From assembly GCA_036984305.1 (NCBI GenBank), contig BQWY01000001.1, positions 1,509,501 to 1,573,500 of the forward strand: a stretch of 64,000 nt of DNA, given 5' to 3'. The DNA comes from Nitrospira sp. Lineage in GTDB: Bacteria > Nitrospirota > Nitrospiria > Nitrospirales > Nitrospiraceae. The position numbers were made by a program, and so were the translations under genes. Under the pieces are notes generated by a model that saw nothing but the letters and a program-made list of their open reading frames with translations, was not told the origin of the DNA and made no database searches. Within the stretch, counting starts at the first letter, position 1. Every line of letters begins with the position of its first letter. Below are positions 34,062-42,813 of this stretch, one piece after another.

Positions 34062-34778
34062 ATGCGCCTTGGACTAAATGGCTGCCTTTTCTCGGTTGGC
34101 ACTGCGCTGCTCATCGGCAGTTCCCTCTTCATCCTGTCGGCTTGCACCATTCCGCAAGTCCCCTATCGTACCACCTATGAGGATCCGGTCAACTTTGTCC
34201 GGCTGGAACCTGATCCGTACGTTTTGCCAGAGTGGCCCCCCTCGGCCCATACTCACCCGGTCAAATTTCCAGAAAGTACGGTTCGCCGCATCCTGAGCGG
34301 GCTCCAGGTGCAGGAGCACCGCATTGTGATCCAAAAGAAACTGATTGGGTTGGCGCCTCGGGAGCCTGCGTTTCGGTCCGAGGAATTGGAGTTGCTCGTG
34401 CCAAAGCTCACGGAAGCATTGGCCCAGGCCAAGTGGAACGAGCGGGTTGCGTTCTACCTCAGCCAGCCCGAAACGTCCATTAAACGGGAGATCACCTCGG
34501 GAGGTCTTTATCTGCAGGGAATGCAGATGCATATCATTTTAGCCAACCGCCAGATTATGTACGGCATTCCCGCGTACGGATTGATCTACGATAAGCGTTA
34601 TCCAATGCGGCCGACCGGACCGAAAGGCTTCGATTTGTATTTTGATGATGGGGCGGCCGTTGTCCATGAGAAACCAAGTTTCATCGACAAGCTGCTCGGA
34701 CTCGAGCGGGACGAACTCGTCATCGACCTCGCACGTGTGCAAAGCCCTCCCGTGCATGTGCGTGCCGTCGTGCCCTAA
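34062..34778 (+). CDS. Lipoprotein of unknown function
   Basis: The 238-residue product begins with a signal segment ending in the lipobox LSAC (about Cys28), so it should be acylated. The rest shows no family I recognise. It has a proline-rich start (YVLPEWPPSAHTHPVKFPES), a helical middle and a beta-rich end with PKGFDLYFDD. It is 25 bases after the isomerase gene and convergent with the first efflux operon. Confidence 0.75.
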   Translation: MRLGLNGCLFSVGTALLIGSSLFILSACTIPQVPYRTTYEDPVNFVRLEPDPYVLPEWPPSAHTHPVKFPESTVRRILSGLQVQEHRIVIQKKLIGLAPREPAFRSEELELLVPKLTEALAQAKWNERVAFYLSQPETSIKREITSGGLYLQGMQMHIILANRQIMYGIPAYGLIYDKRYPMRPTGPKGFDLYFDDGAAVVHEKPSFIDKLLGLERDELVIDLARVQSPPVHVRAVVP

Positions 34779-34843
34779 GGATTTCCTGGCAAGCGCGTCT
34801 GGCCAGCTCGAGTGGGTCACCTCCCCGACACGCGTCGACACGT

Positions 34844-36277
34844 CTAATTGAGTCGTGGTGGGAGAGCAGCCTCCGATGTGGACGGTGCCGTCATGATGCC
34901 CGCCGAGTAGGCCAACGTGAGATCGGCGATTTTGTAGTCGAATTGAGCCTCGGCCAAGCGTGTCTCTGCCGCTGTCAACGCCACCTCCGATTGGGTAACT
35001 TCGACGATCGACCCCAGCCCAAGCTTGTATCGTTGCTGGGAGAGATGCAACGCCTCCATCGCAGTTTGCACCTGCTCCTTTGCTAGTTTGATCTGCTGGA
35101 TGAACGTGACGGTATCCAGATAGGCGTTCGTCACTTGCTGTGTCAAAGTCTGCTCGATGGCCGAGGCTTGTGCCTGGGCCGCAGTCAATTGAGCCATGGC
35201 CTCGCGGATCTGACCGTCGATCAGTCCACCGGTGAACAGAGGAAACGAAACGGTAGCGCTGGCCGCCCACCACCCTCCGGTTCGTTGCGATGGATCGCGG
35301 TCGAACAGTTGATAGTCCCCTGCGCTACCGACGGCGCTGATTGTCGGGAGGTACTGTTTCTTGGACGCCGTGAGTTTGGCCTCCGCCGATCGCGCTTGCT
35401 CTCGGGCGCGCTTCAGTTCGGGGTGCGTGAGGCTTTGTTGAATGAGCGAAGGAAGACCAGCCGGCTGGTCGACCTCCACGATGACGTCCTCCAGAATATA
35501 TTCGTTTTCCCCTGGAAGCCCCATCGCGCGATTGAGTTCAGCGAAACTGGCCTTTAGATTGTTGCGGGCGCGCACGAGCGCCGATTCGGCGTTGGTCAGT
35601 TCCACCTGGACCAGATTCAGATCGAGCTTGGATTTGAGTTGTTGACGATAGAGCGTCTCGACCTGCGATTTGATCACGCCGCGTTGTTTGATAGTTTCCT
35701 CCGCGATTTCCACAAGTTGACGCCGCTTCAGACTATCGAAGTAGGCCCGCTGGACTGCATAGACGACCAAGCTTTGCTGAGCTTCGAAGTTTTGGATTTG
35801 GGCACTGGCCGCCAAGTCGGCGGACTCCACGATGGCGTTGGTATACCCAAAATCGTAGAGGCGCTGGTTGGCAATCACTCCACCCACGTACTGCCCAAGG
35901 TTCGGCCGAAGCAACGCGCCGGCGGGCGAGACGAATCGAGGATTGACGCCGGCGGCGCCCCCTGCCGCAACGAAGTCGGCATAAATTTGTGGATAGTAGA
36001 GCGAACGGGCTTGGCCCGTTCGTGCCTCTGCAGCCCGTTGATTGGCCATGGCGACATGCAGGGCTGGGTGGTGTTTGATCGCCGCTTCCACGGCTTGTTG
36101 TACCCCAAGGAATCGGCCCGGTGCGGGCATGTGGTCGGATGGGTCCACTGCCGGGGACACAGGTTCCGGTGCCGATCCGTTGGCGGCTCTCGCAGTTGCA
36201 CAGGGGGCGAACCCCACCAGTGATAGTATTACGAACACACACGGACCAAGCCGCTTGAAGATTGAACCTTCAATCAT
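34844..36277 (-). CDS. TolC-family outer membrane efflux protein (operon 1)
   Basis: The 477-residue product is the outer membrane channel of a tripartite efflux pump. It has a signal peptide (ending near ATARAA) and two internally repeated long helical hairpins typical of TolC, seen in RQQLKSKLDLNLVQVELTNAES and RYKLGLGSIVEVTQSEVALTAAE. The ATG at 36277 has GAGGAGG upstream; the longer frame back to 36523 overlaps the adaptor gene. It is the last gene of an operon that begins with a PII-like protein, then RND permease, adaptor and this channel. Confidence 0.9.
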   Translation of the reverse strand: MIEGSIFKRLGPCVFVILSLVGFAPCATARAANGSAPEPVSPAVDPSDHMPAPGRFLGVQQAVEAAIKHHPALHVAMANQRAAEARTGQARSLYYPQIYADFVAAGGAAGVNPRFVSPAGALLRPNLGQYVGGVIANQRLYDFGYTNAIVESADLAASAQIQNFEAQQSLVVYAVQRAYFDSLKRRQLVEIAEETIKQRGVIKSQVETLYRQQLKSKLDLNLVQVELTNAESALVRARNNLKASFAELNRAMGLPGENEYILEDVIVEVDQPAGLPSLIQQSLTHPELKRAREQARSAEAKLTASKKQYLPTISAVGSAGDYQLFDRDPSQRTGGWWAASATVSFPLFTGGLIDGQIREAMAQLTAAQAQASAIEQTLTQQVTNAYLDTVTFIQQIKLAKEQVQTAMEALHLSQQRYKLGLGSIVEVTQSEVALTAAETRLAEAQFDYKIADLTLAYSAGIMTAPSTSEAALPPRLN

Positions 36278-36302
36278 ACGGGCCTCCTCGTTCCGATGCG
36301 GG

Positions 36303-37442
36303 TTACATTTTCTGGCGGGCGGGCTTGCCCGGCGGCAGATTGTACGGGGATGTCTGGACGACTTGGCCGTCCTTGAGTTGCCCGCGTCCCACCACGACGA
36401 CCTCTTGGGTCTCGTCGAGACCTTCGGTAATTTCCACCCAGACCCCGTCGTCCAATCCGGTTTTGACGGGCACCTTCGTGACGGTCCCTCCCTGGACAAC
36501 GAAGGCGGCACGGCCTTGATCATTGGGCACCAAGGCCGCTGGCGGAACAGTCAAGACCTGAGGGTGTTCTTGCAGCAGCAGCGTCATGGTTACAAACATG
36601 CCGGGGCGGAGCATACCGTCCGGGTTCGGCAGATCGACTTCCACCAGCAAGCTTCGCGTCGCCGGGTCCAGAGCCTCAGTCGTTCGGGTAATGGTCCCCT
36701 CGAAATCACGGCCGGGAAGCTCACGGGCGGTTAGAATAGCCCGGACACCTGGAGAGGACAGGAGAGCCGCTTCTTGCGGTACGCTCACATAGACTCGGAC
36801 CGTCGTGATGTCCATGATGGTGAAGAGCGGGACGGCCTGGGTCGCCGATCCGGTGGCTGCTTGAATCATGGCGCCAGGGTCTGCAAACCGGGCGGTGATG
36901 GTTCCGGCAAACGGGGCGATGACCTGCGTGTAATGCAGCAGCGTCTTCCGGCTGTCCCGAGCATGTTTGGCGGCTGAGGCAGCCGCCTCCGCTACATCGA
37001 CATCCTGCTTGGCGATCACGTCGGGATTGTCTTTCCAGACGTTCATGAGGCGTTCAGCGGTGATTTGTTTGATGCGATAGTCGGCATCGGCTTGCTGAAA
37101 TTGCTGTTCGACCTCTGGTGCATCGATGGTCGCCAACAATTGCCCTTTTTTGACGTGATCGCCCTTATCGACCCCGACCCATTTGAGGTAGCCGGGGACT
37201 TTGGCGTACAGCGTAGCCTGCTGCCACGGTGAGACATTGGCCGGCAGCGAAAGTGATTTGACGAGATCTCGTCTCTGGGGTTTGACTGTCTGCACGGAGA
37301 TTGGTGTGGCTTGGATCGGTGTGGCCATCGCTGGGTTCGGCGACCGGGTTGATGAATCGCCCGTCGGGGTATCTGGTCGGTCGCAAGCAGCTAGCGGGCA
37401 TGCAAGCAAGGAGGCCAGCCAGAACGGCGCGAGTCTATGCAT
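36303..37442 (-). CDS. RND periplasmic adaptor (membrane fusion) lipoprotein (operon 1)
   Basis: This 379-residue adaptor links the RND permease to the TolC channel. The N-terminus is a lipoprotein signal (CPLAACDRP). The barrel-sandwich motif VPGYLKWVGVDKGDHVKKGQLLATI and its second half (VIAPFAGTITARFADPGAMI) flank a short helical hairpin. A beta-barrel and membrane-proximal domain follow (LRPGMFVTMTLLL). Its ATG overlaps the permease stop by eight bases, so the two are coupled. Confidence 0.92.
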   Translation of the reverse strand: MHRLAPFWLASLLACPLAACDRPDTPTGDSSTRSPNPAMATPIQATPISVQTVKPQRRDLVKSLSLPANVSPWQQATLYAKVPGYLKWVGVDKGDHVKKGQLLATIDAPEVEQQFQQADADYRIKQITAERLMNVWKDNPDVIAKQDVDVAEAAASAAKHARDSRKTLLHYTQVIAPFAGTITARFADPGAMIQAATGSATQAVPLFTIMDITTVRVYVSVPQEAALLSSPGVRAILTARELPGRDFEGTITRTTEALDPATRSLLVEVDLPNPDGMLRPGMFVTMTLLLQEHPQVLTVPPAALVPNDQGRAAFVVQGGTVTKVPVKTGLDDGVWVEITEGLDETQEVVVVGRGQLKDGQVVQTSPYNLPPGKPARQKM

Positions 37443-40400
37443 ACGTGGTCTCCCCCGAAGCGGGTGTCAGTTGACGCCGTCGTGCGAGAGCGTGGAAGAC
37501 TGGAATGACCAACAGGGTCATCGGTGTTCCCGCGAGGAGCCCGCCGATCACCGCTCGGGCAAGAGGCGCGTTCATTTCGCTGCCTTCGCCGAGGGCCAGA
37601 GCCATGGGGGCCAGGCCGAGAATCGTCGCCAGGGCGGTCATCAAGATCGGTCGGACGCGTAACCGGCCGGCCTGAATGAGGGCATCCTTCAACGGAAGGC
37701 CTTCCAACAATTGACGATTTGCAAAATCCACAAGGAGCACTGAATTCGACACGACGATCCCGATCATCATCAGGCTTCCGATGAGCGACTCCACATTGAC
37801 CGAGGTGCCTGTGAGCAGAAGCATCCAGATCACGCCGATGAACCCAAGCGGAACCGCCCCGAGGATCACGAGCGGGTCGACGAACGAACGGAAGAGACCG
37901 ACCATGACGAGGTAGACGAGCACAATCGCCAGCGGGAGCGCGCCTCCGAAACCTTCGAGCGCGCTACGCATGCTGTCAGCTTCCCCCTTGGTCAAGACAC
38001 TTATCCCCTCGGGAAGCTCTAGATGTGCGAGCGTCTCTTCGACGCGACCGGCCACCCGTCCAAGATCGTTCCCGGAGACACTGACCAATACGTCTACGCT
38101 GCGTTGAAGATTGTAGTGGTCCACGGTCTCAGGGCCGGTCCGTCGGTCTACTTCAACCAGATCTCTCAGAACTACGGGAGAGCCAGCCCCATCTCGATTC
38201 GGCTGTGGGAGGGCAGCTCGATTGGCGAACGGCGTCTGCTGGAGAGCAAGGGCACTTCCTCGGTCCGCCATGCCAACAGCGGACGCGATGCCTGGTAGAT
38301 CCTGTCCACGCCCGGCCAGCGGCATGTTCAAAAAATCGTCGAACTGCACGAGTGTCTGTTCCGGGTATTGAGTCACCACAAAGTAGGCGTTGCTCGACTT
38401 GGGGTCCACCCAGTATCCGGGATTGAGCTGTCCGTTGGAGCTCAGACTCGTCAGGATGTCCCTGACGACCTGCTGTTCGGTCAAACCGAAGTACACGGCG
38501 CGGTCGCGGTCGATGGTAAGGAACAACTCAGGATACTCGCTCCCCTGGCGGACTTGCACGTCTTCCGTACCGGGAATATCGGCCACAGCGGCGCGGATCT
38601 TGCCGGCGGCCTCATACAGATCGCTGAGTTTTCGTCCGACCAGCTTGAGGTCGATCGGCGCGGGCAGACCGGCATTCAACACGTCGCTGATGATACCCCC
38701 GCTTTGAAATGTGAGTTTGACGCCGGGAAACTGCGTTGTCACCCTTGCGCGCACACGATCGATCACGTTGGTAGTAGCTGCCGTGTGGCCGGTATTCATG
38801 CTCACCAGCATGAATGCTTGATGGGGTCCTGTGACGGGGGTATACAACACCATCCATCCGTGGGGAAGGCCGATATTCGAAACAATCTGATCAAGCTCTC
38901 CCGCCGGAATCTCCTCCCGTACGATGTCCTCGATCTGGCCGACGAGCGCCTCGGTCTTTTCCACGCGCGTGCCCTCGGGAGCCGAGACGTTGATGATGAA
39001 TTGTCCGGCATCGACCTTCGGAAAGAATTCTGTCGCGAGCCGTGTTGCAAAGACAAGGCTTATCGCAAGGCCGGTGATTGAGACGAGCACCACGAGCGTG
39101 CGATGGTCCAGGCACCAGGCGAGCACGTTCGTATAGCGTGCGACGAACCAATCGAATACGGCGTTGAACCAACGCATGCCATGGGTTTCGCCTTTGATCA
39201 ACGACATGATGGTTACCGGGGCCACCGTCATCGACGCAAGGTAGGACGACAGCATGGTATAGGCGACCGCGAGCGCCAGGGGGACGAAGAGAAACCTGAT
39301 GATTCCCGTAAAGAACATGATGGGCAAGTATACGATCAGAATGCTCAGTGTGATTACGAGCATCGGCAGAGCCACCTCGGCGGTGCCATCACCGGAGGCT
39401 TGCTTGACGGATTTACCCATGCCGAGATGGCGGAAGACGTTCTCGAGCACGACGATATTATTGTCGAGCAGCGTGCCGATCACGAGGGCGAGCCCGCCGA
39501 GGGTCATGACATTGATCGATTGGCCCGACAATTTCAGCAGTGTAAATGCACCAAGGATTGAGAGCGGGACAGCCAGGGCGATGACAAACGTGGCGCGAAA
39601 GCTGCCCAGGAACAAGAGGACCATCAGACAGGCCAGGCCGCCCCCGATTAAACCCTCCTCCTCCAGGGTGTGAATCGCCTGGCGAATGTAGAGGGATTGA
39701 TCGAACAATAGTTTCGTGACGTAGTCGGCGGGAAGACCCGTCAGTTTGGGCACCATCTCCTTGACGCCGTCCATCACCGCGATCGTGTTGGCGCCAGCCT
39801 GTTTCAAAATCGGCATATAGACGGCACGCTTGCCGTTCACCCGAACGACGTTTCCCTGGATCATCGTGGAATCGACCGCCTTGGCGATGTCTTGGAGCCG
39901 AATCGGCACTCCATTGACGATTTTGATGGGGATGTCGTTCATTCGGTCGACGACTTCCACCAAGCTGTTGGCGTACACGTTGTAGTCGAAATCCCCTATT
40001 TTGACCCCCCCTGCCGGCAGGAGCAGGCTTTGTGCATTGACTGCCGACACGATCTCTTGTGCCGACAAGCCGCGAGCGAGCATCCGCTCACGATCCAAAA
40101 AGACCGTGATTTGACGGACCGTCCCGCCGAAGCTCGATGCGACGAAGATACCGGGGATGTTGGCCATTTGGGGGCGGACCTTGTAGTACGCATTGTCTCG
40201 GACTTCTTTCTCGCTGGCGGTGTCGCTGCTCCCCGTCAACACCCCAATGGGCATGCTTGCAGCGCTGAACTTGACAATGATGGGAGGGAAGACCCCAGGC
40301 GGCAAATACTTCAGGGTGGAGTAAGTGAGGCTCGTCACTTCCGCGACGGCAGCGTTGACGTCGTAGGAGGGATGAAAGAACACCTTGATGAGGCTGACTC

Positions 40401-40653
40401 CAGGGAGCGATCGGGATTCGATATGCTCGACGTACGATGCCTGGAGGAGGAGTTGTTCCAGTCGGAGGGTGATCGCACCCTCGAGTTGCGTCGGGCCCAT
40501 GCCTTTGTAAAACGTCGCAACGGCAACGACAGGGAGATTGATCTCCGGGAAGACGTCGACTTCCATTTTCTGATACGACACCACACCCAGGATGACGACG
40601 ATGAGACTGATCGCCACAACAGCGTACGGATTGCGAAGGGAGCCTGAGACCAT
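37435..40653 (-). CDS. RND efflux permease (operon 1)
   Basis: The 1072-residue inner membrane transporter has the RND layout: a first helix, large periplasmic domain, helices 2-7, a second periplasmic domain and helices 8-12. In helix 4 the usual Asp-Asp proton pair reads Asp-Asn (GTLLDNNIVVLEN). In helix 10 the position of the AcrB lysine reads Ser (IGIVVSNSVLLVDF). It therefore differs from the AcrB proton relay and also from the CusA-type metal pumps. The substrate is not predictable; the PII-like neighbour may hint at metals. Confidence 0.92.
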   Translation of the reverse strand: MVSGSLRNPYAVVAISLIVVILGVVSYQKMEVDVFPEINLPVVAVATFYKGMGPTQLEGAITLRLEQLLLQASYVEHIESRSLPGVSLIKVFFHPSYDVNAAVAEVTSLTYSTLKYLPPGVFPPIIVKFSAASMPIGVLTGSSDTASEKEVRDNAYYKVRPQMANIPGIFVASSFGGTVRQITVFLDRERMLARGLSAQEIVSAVNAQSLLLPAGGVKIGDFDYNVYANSLVEVVDRMNDIPIKIVNGVPIRLQDIAKAVDSTMIQGNVVRVNGKRAVYMPILKQAGANTIAVMDGVKEMVPKLTGLPADYVTKLLFDQSLYIRQAIHTLEEEGLIGGGLACLMVLLFLGSFRATFVIALAVPLSILGAFTLLKLSGQSINVMTLGGLALVIGTLLDNNIVVLENVFRHLGMGKSVKQASGDGTAEVALPMLVITLSILIVYLPIMFFTGIIRFLFVPLALAVAYTMLSSYLASMTVAPVTIMSLIKGETHGMRWFNAVFDWFVARYTNVLAWCLDHRTLVVLVSITGLAISLVFATRLATEFFPKVDAGQFIINVSAPEGTRVEKTEALVGQIEDIVREEIPAGELDQIVSNIGLPHGWMVLYTPVTGPHQAFMLVSMNTGHTAATTNVIDRVRARVTTQFPGVKLTFQSGGIISDVLNAGLPAPIDLKLVGRKLSDLYEAAGKIRAAVADIPGTEDVQVRQGSEYPELFLTIDRDRAVYFGLTEQQVVRDILTSLSSNGQLNPGYWVDPKSSNAYFVVTQYPEQTLVQFDDFLNMPLAGRGQDLPGIASAVGMADRGSALALQQTPFANRAALPQPNRDGAGSPVVLRDLVEVDRRTGPETVDHYNLQRSVDVLVSVSGNDLGRVAGRVEETLAHLELPEGISVLTKGEADSMRSALEGFGGALPLAIVLVYLVMVGLFRSFVDPLVILGAVPLGFIGVIWMLLLTGTSVNVESLIGSLMMIGIVVSNSVLLVDFANRQLLEGLPLKDALIQAGRLRVRPILMTALATILGLAPMALALGEGSEMNAPLARAVIGGLLAGTPMTLLVIPVFHALARRRQLTPASGETTYA

Positions 40654-40762
40654 CTCAAATACAGTCCTTCGGAAGACGGGGACCGGCTAGCGCTCGAATT
40701 TCAAAGGACGCGCCTGGATCAATTCTCACTTTCATCTTACGGATTTCACCTGGGATTCAAAG

Positions 40763-41086
40763 TCATATCTGCTCTTCGACGGGCAGGATAAAAAGTTTCA
40801 TTGGAATCTCCGCACCTCGTTGGGCCTCTTGGAGTTTTTCGAGCGTCGCGACGAATCCATCTTTTAAATGTTGCGCCTGCCTGTCAGAAACGACGGTAAG
40901 AAGGAGTGAATTCTGCCCCGGTTGCAGAAGGGTTCCCAGGGCCGTTCCGCTGCCGCCAGCGCCGAGGGCTCCTTGAAGTTCAGTATAGGCGACAATATGA
41001 CATCTTTTGAGAAGTGCATGCAACTCGTCCCCAAGCGATTCGCGGAACACGATCGCCACCATTTTGAGCGTCATCGTTTGCCCCAT
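40763..41086 (-). CDS. PII-like signalling protein heading the RND operon
   Basis: The product of about 107 residues looks like a member of the PII superfamily, ferredoxin-like trimeric sensors. It has the opening strand MVAIVFRESLGDELHALLKR and a flexible loop rich in glycine (LQGALGAGGSGTALGTL). A second half follows: LLLTVVSDRQAQHLKDGFVATLEKLQE. It lacks the classic PII uridylylation loop sequence. PII-like proteins next to RND metal-efflux genes are known. ATG at 41086 or 41074 may be used. It is 109 bases upstream of the permease; a TACAAT box at 41122-41117 could be its -10. Confidence 0.7.
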   Translation of the reverse strand: MGQTMTLKMVAIVFRESLGDELHALLKRCHIVAYTELQGALGAGGSGTALGTLLQPGQNSLLLTVVSDRQAQHLKDGFVATLEKLQEAQRGAEIPMKLFILPVEEQI

Positions 41087-41177
41087 TCGTCTGCACCCGA
41101 ATGAGATGCCGACTGGATTGTAGCGCATCACACAGCATCACGTAAGCTCTGACCAGGGACCGTCGCGTAAATAAGCC

Positions 41178-41197
41178 AGATTTAACGGAGATTTAAC
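41178..41197 (-). promoter_or_regulatory. Direct-repeat candidate operator upstream of the RND operon
   Basis: The nine-base sequence AGATTTAAC occurs twice with an 11-base period (41178-41186 and 41189-41197). On the minus strand this reads GTTAAAT, four bases, GTTAAAT. An 11-base direct repeat is the usual layout of OmpR/PhoB-type sites. It lies about 95 bases upstream of the PII-like gene start. Which protein binds is unknown. Confidence 0.45.
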
Positions 41198-41673
41198 TAG
41201 GGCGTTGCGCATTGGTGCAGGAGCCAGTGTCGCGCGATTGGTGGACGCGCCGGTTCCGACCGGCTGCATGCGATGAAAAGTATGAAGGGCATCGAGAACG
41301 GATTCGGTTGGGGTTACATCGACTCATGCACAGGATAGAACAACTCCTTGTGACCTCTGCGTGGTCAGGCTTCTTGATGTCGGCCCAACTATCCAGCGGG
41401 GTGCGGCATTCAACAGATGATGCGAGCGGAGCACAGGAGCGATCAAGACGTGGGCAATGACCAACGAACCGTGGCTGCCAAGACGCTAAGCGTCGTGGTG
41501 CATGTCGGTCGCGGAAGGTTGAACTCACGCGAATAAAAAGGCGAGTGGAGAAGTCGCAGGCGGGCGAGAACAATTCAACGAAGGAGGGAATTCACTCCCC
41601 TGCAAACCGCAGTTCCGATCCGAGAGGTCGGGTCGACAACTCTGACCCAGAGTGTTGCTTGGTAGCGCGCCGG

Positions 41674-41766
41674 TTATCCAACGTTGGCTGTGATAACAGC
41701 CAGAGCCATAGCAGCCAGCATTAAAAGGAAGATTTGAGTGTCCTTGAATGATTCGAAGCGCCGCAT
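41674..41766 (-). CDS. Candidate 30-residue single-helix membrane protein
   Basis: This short frame starts at ATG 41766 and stops at TAA 41676-41674. The product begins MRRFESFKDTQ and continues with a hydrophobic helix IFLLMLAAMALAVITANVG, the layout of a small membrane protein with a basic start. GAGG lies six bases before the ATG. It sits alone in an otherwise gene-poor stretch. It could be a chance frame; no family is recognised. Confidence 0.35.
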   Translation of the reverse strand: MRRFESFKDTQIFLLMLAAMALAVITANVG

Positions 41767-42413
41767 GAAGACCTCAATATTTAGGAGAGGAACATTTCTA
41801 GGACTACCAACAGCAAGCGACATGCCGTAGGACCACTATTCTATTGGTTCGGGGACTTTATGACGCATGACACGATAAAACGAGCGAATTCGCACGTCGC
41901 GCTCAGAGCGATTGTGCAACATGAGAGTGTGCATGCCTAATGGTGGGGCTGAATCAGGGGTCACATGATTCAGTGGGGACTTGGTACAAAGATTGCGGTT
42001 CAGCAAAATCAGCCGTCCCATTGCGAGGGGAAGGTTTCCCGGCATGGAAGTCAAAGTCACTGTGCGGAGTCCGACAAGGTCCAGTACTCGTTCTGGAGAA
42101 GTGAGCACGGGGAACTTCCGGTTCAGTACCCAACGGCACTTCCTACCGTCTGCCGCTGACCTCAGCACTGAAATCTTGCCGGACTTGTCCCACAATGTAG
42201 GTAGGCATCGCGGTATCGGACAATTCATTCGCTCGACGTTCATGGAATCGCTACTGCGCCACCAAGCGCTCTGAAGCCGTGAAGCCGCTGTCCTGTGTAG
42301 GAGGTCGATGAATAGCGGACAATCGGTATAAAACCGACTGACAGTTTGACATGTGAAGTTTTGAATTGTGGTTTTGAATCGCGACCGATCGGACCAGCTG
42401 ACGGAGGGCGGTT

Positions 42414-42542
42414 ATGGAATTGGGCAGAGGTGATCGAGGAGTTCGTAGGTTGATTGCAGAAACGGTGGCCGTATTCGTGAGAAAATCGACGCATGAGTGC
42501 CTTGCAGATGAATATCTTAGTGATCCAGCGGGACAGAGTTGA
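42414..42542 (+). CDS. Candidate 42-residue small protein
   Basis: ATG 42414 is preceded by GGAGGGCGGTT, a good ribosome site, and the frame runs 42 codons to TGA. The product (MELGRGDRGVRRLIAETVAV at the start) is mixed helical with no family signature. Support is only the ribosome site and an upstream TTGACA at 42346 without a matching -10. It may not be real. Confidence 0.2.
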   Translation: MELGRGDRGVRRLIAETVAVFVRKSTHECLADEYLSDPAGQS

Positions 42543-42813
42543 ATCGGCCCATGTGACAGGCCATGGCCGGAATGACTACTGCGAATCAAGGGCACTGGGT
42601 AATCTTCGACTGCGTGGAGCAAGGACACAACCAGCCGACAATGGGACTGTCGTCTTCCCGTGCGCTGGCAAGCTAAGCGAATGGAGCGTGTTCGAACGGT
42701 CTTGGCAGCTATGGTCGTCAATGCCGTCCTGAAACGGTGTGTCGACCTTCGGAGGAAAGTCGCATTGACAAGCGATTGCAAGGGCGCTCAAGATTTTACA
42801 AAGTAGGGCATCT

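Larger units (their letters stand above)
41198..42813. other. 1.6-kb sparsely coding region
   Basis: Between the RND operon and the CHASE3 kinase gene there is no gene of normal size that I can support. Open frames of 80 to 176 codons on both strands have no family motifs, signal peptides or consistent ribosome sites. Two small candidates are listed separately (41674-41766 minus and 42414-42542 plus). A TTGACA at 42765-42770 may belong to a weak promoter of the kinase gene. No inverted repeats of an insertion element were seen. Confidence 0.5.

Noticed and set aside
41087-41197. Sigma-54 (-24/-12) promoter before the PII-like gene
   Set aside because: GG and GC elements with the right 10-base spacing and flanking consensus were not found; a TACAAT -10-like box is more plausible.
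41836-42781. Open frames of 97 to 176 codons on both strands in the gene-poor island
   Set aside because: No motifs, no signal peptides, no consistent ribosome sites, and frames overlap each other; more likely chance openings in GC-rich DNA.
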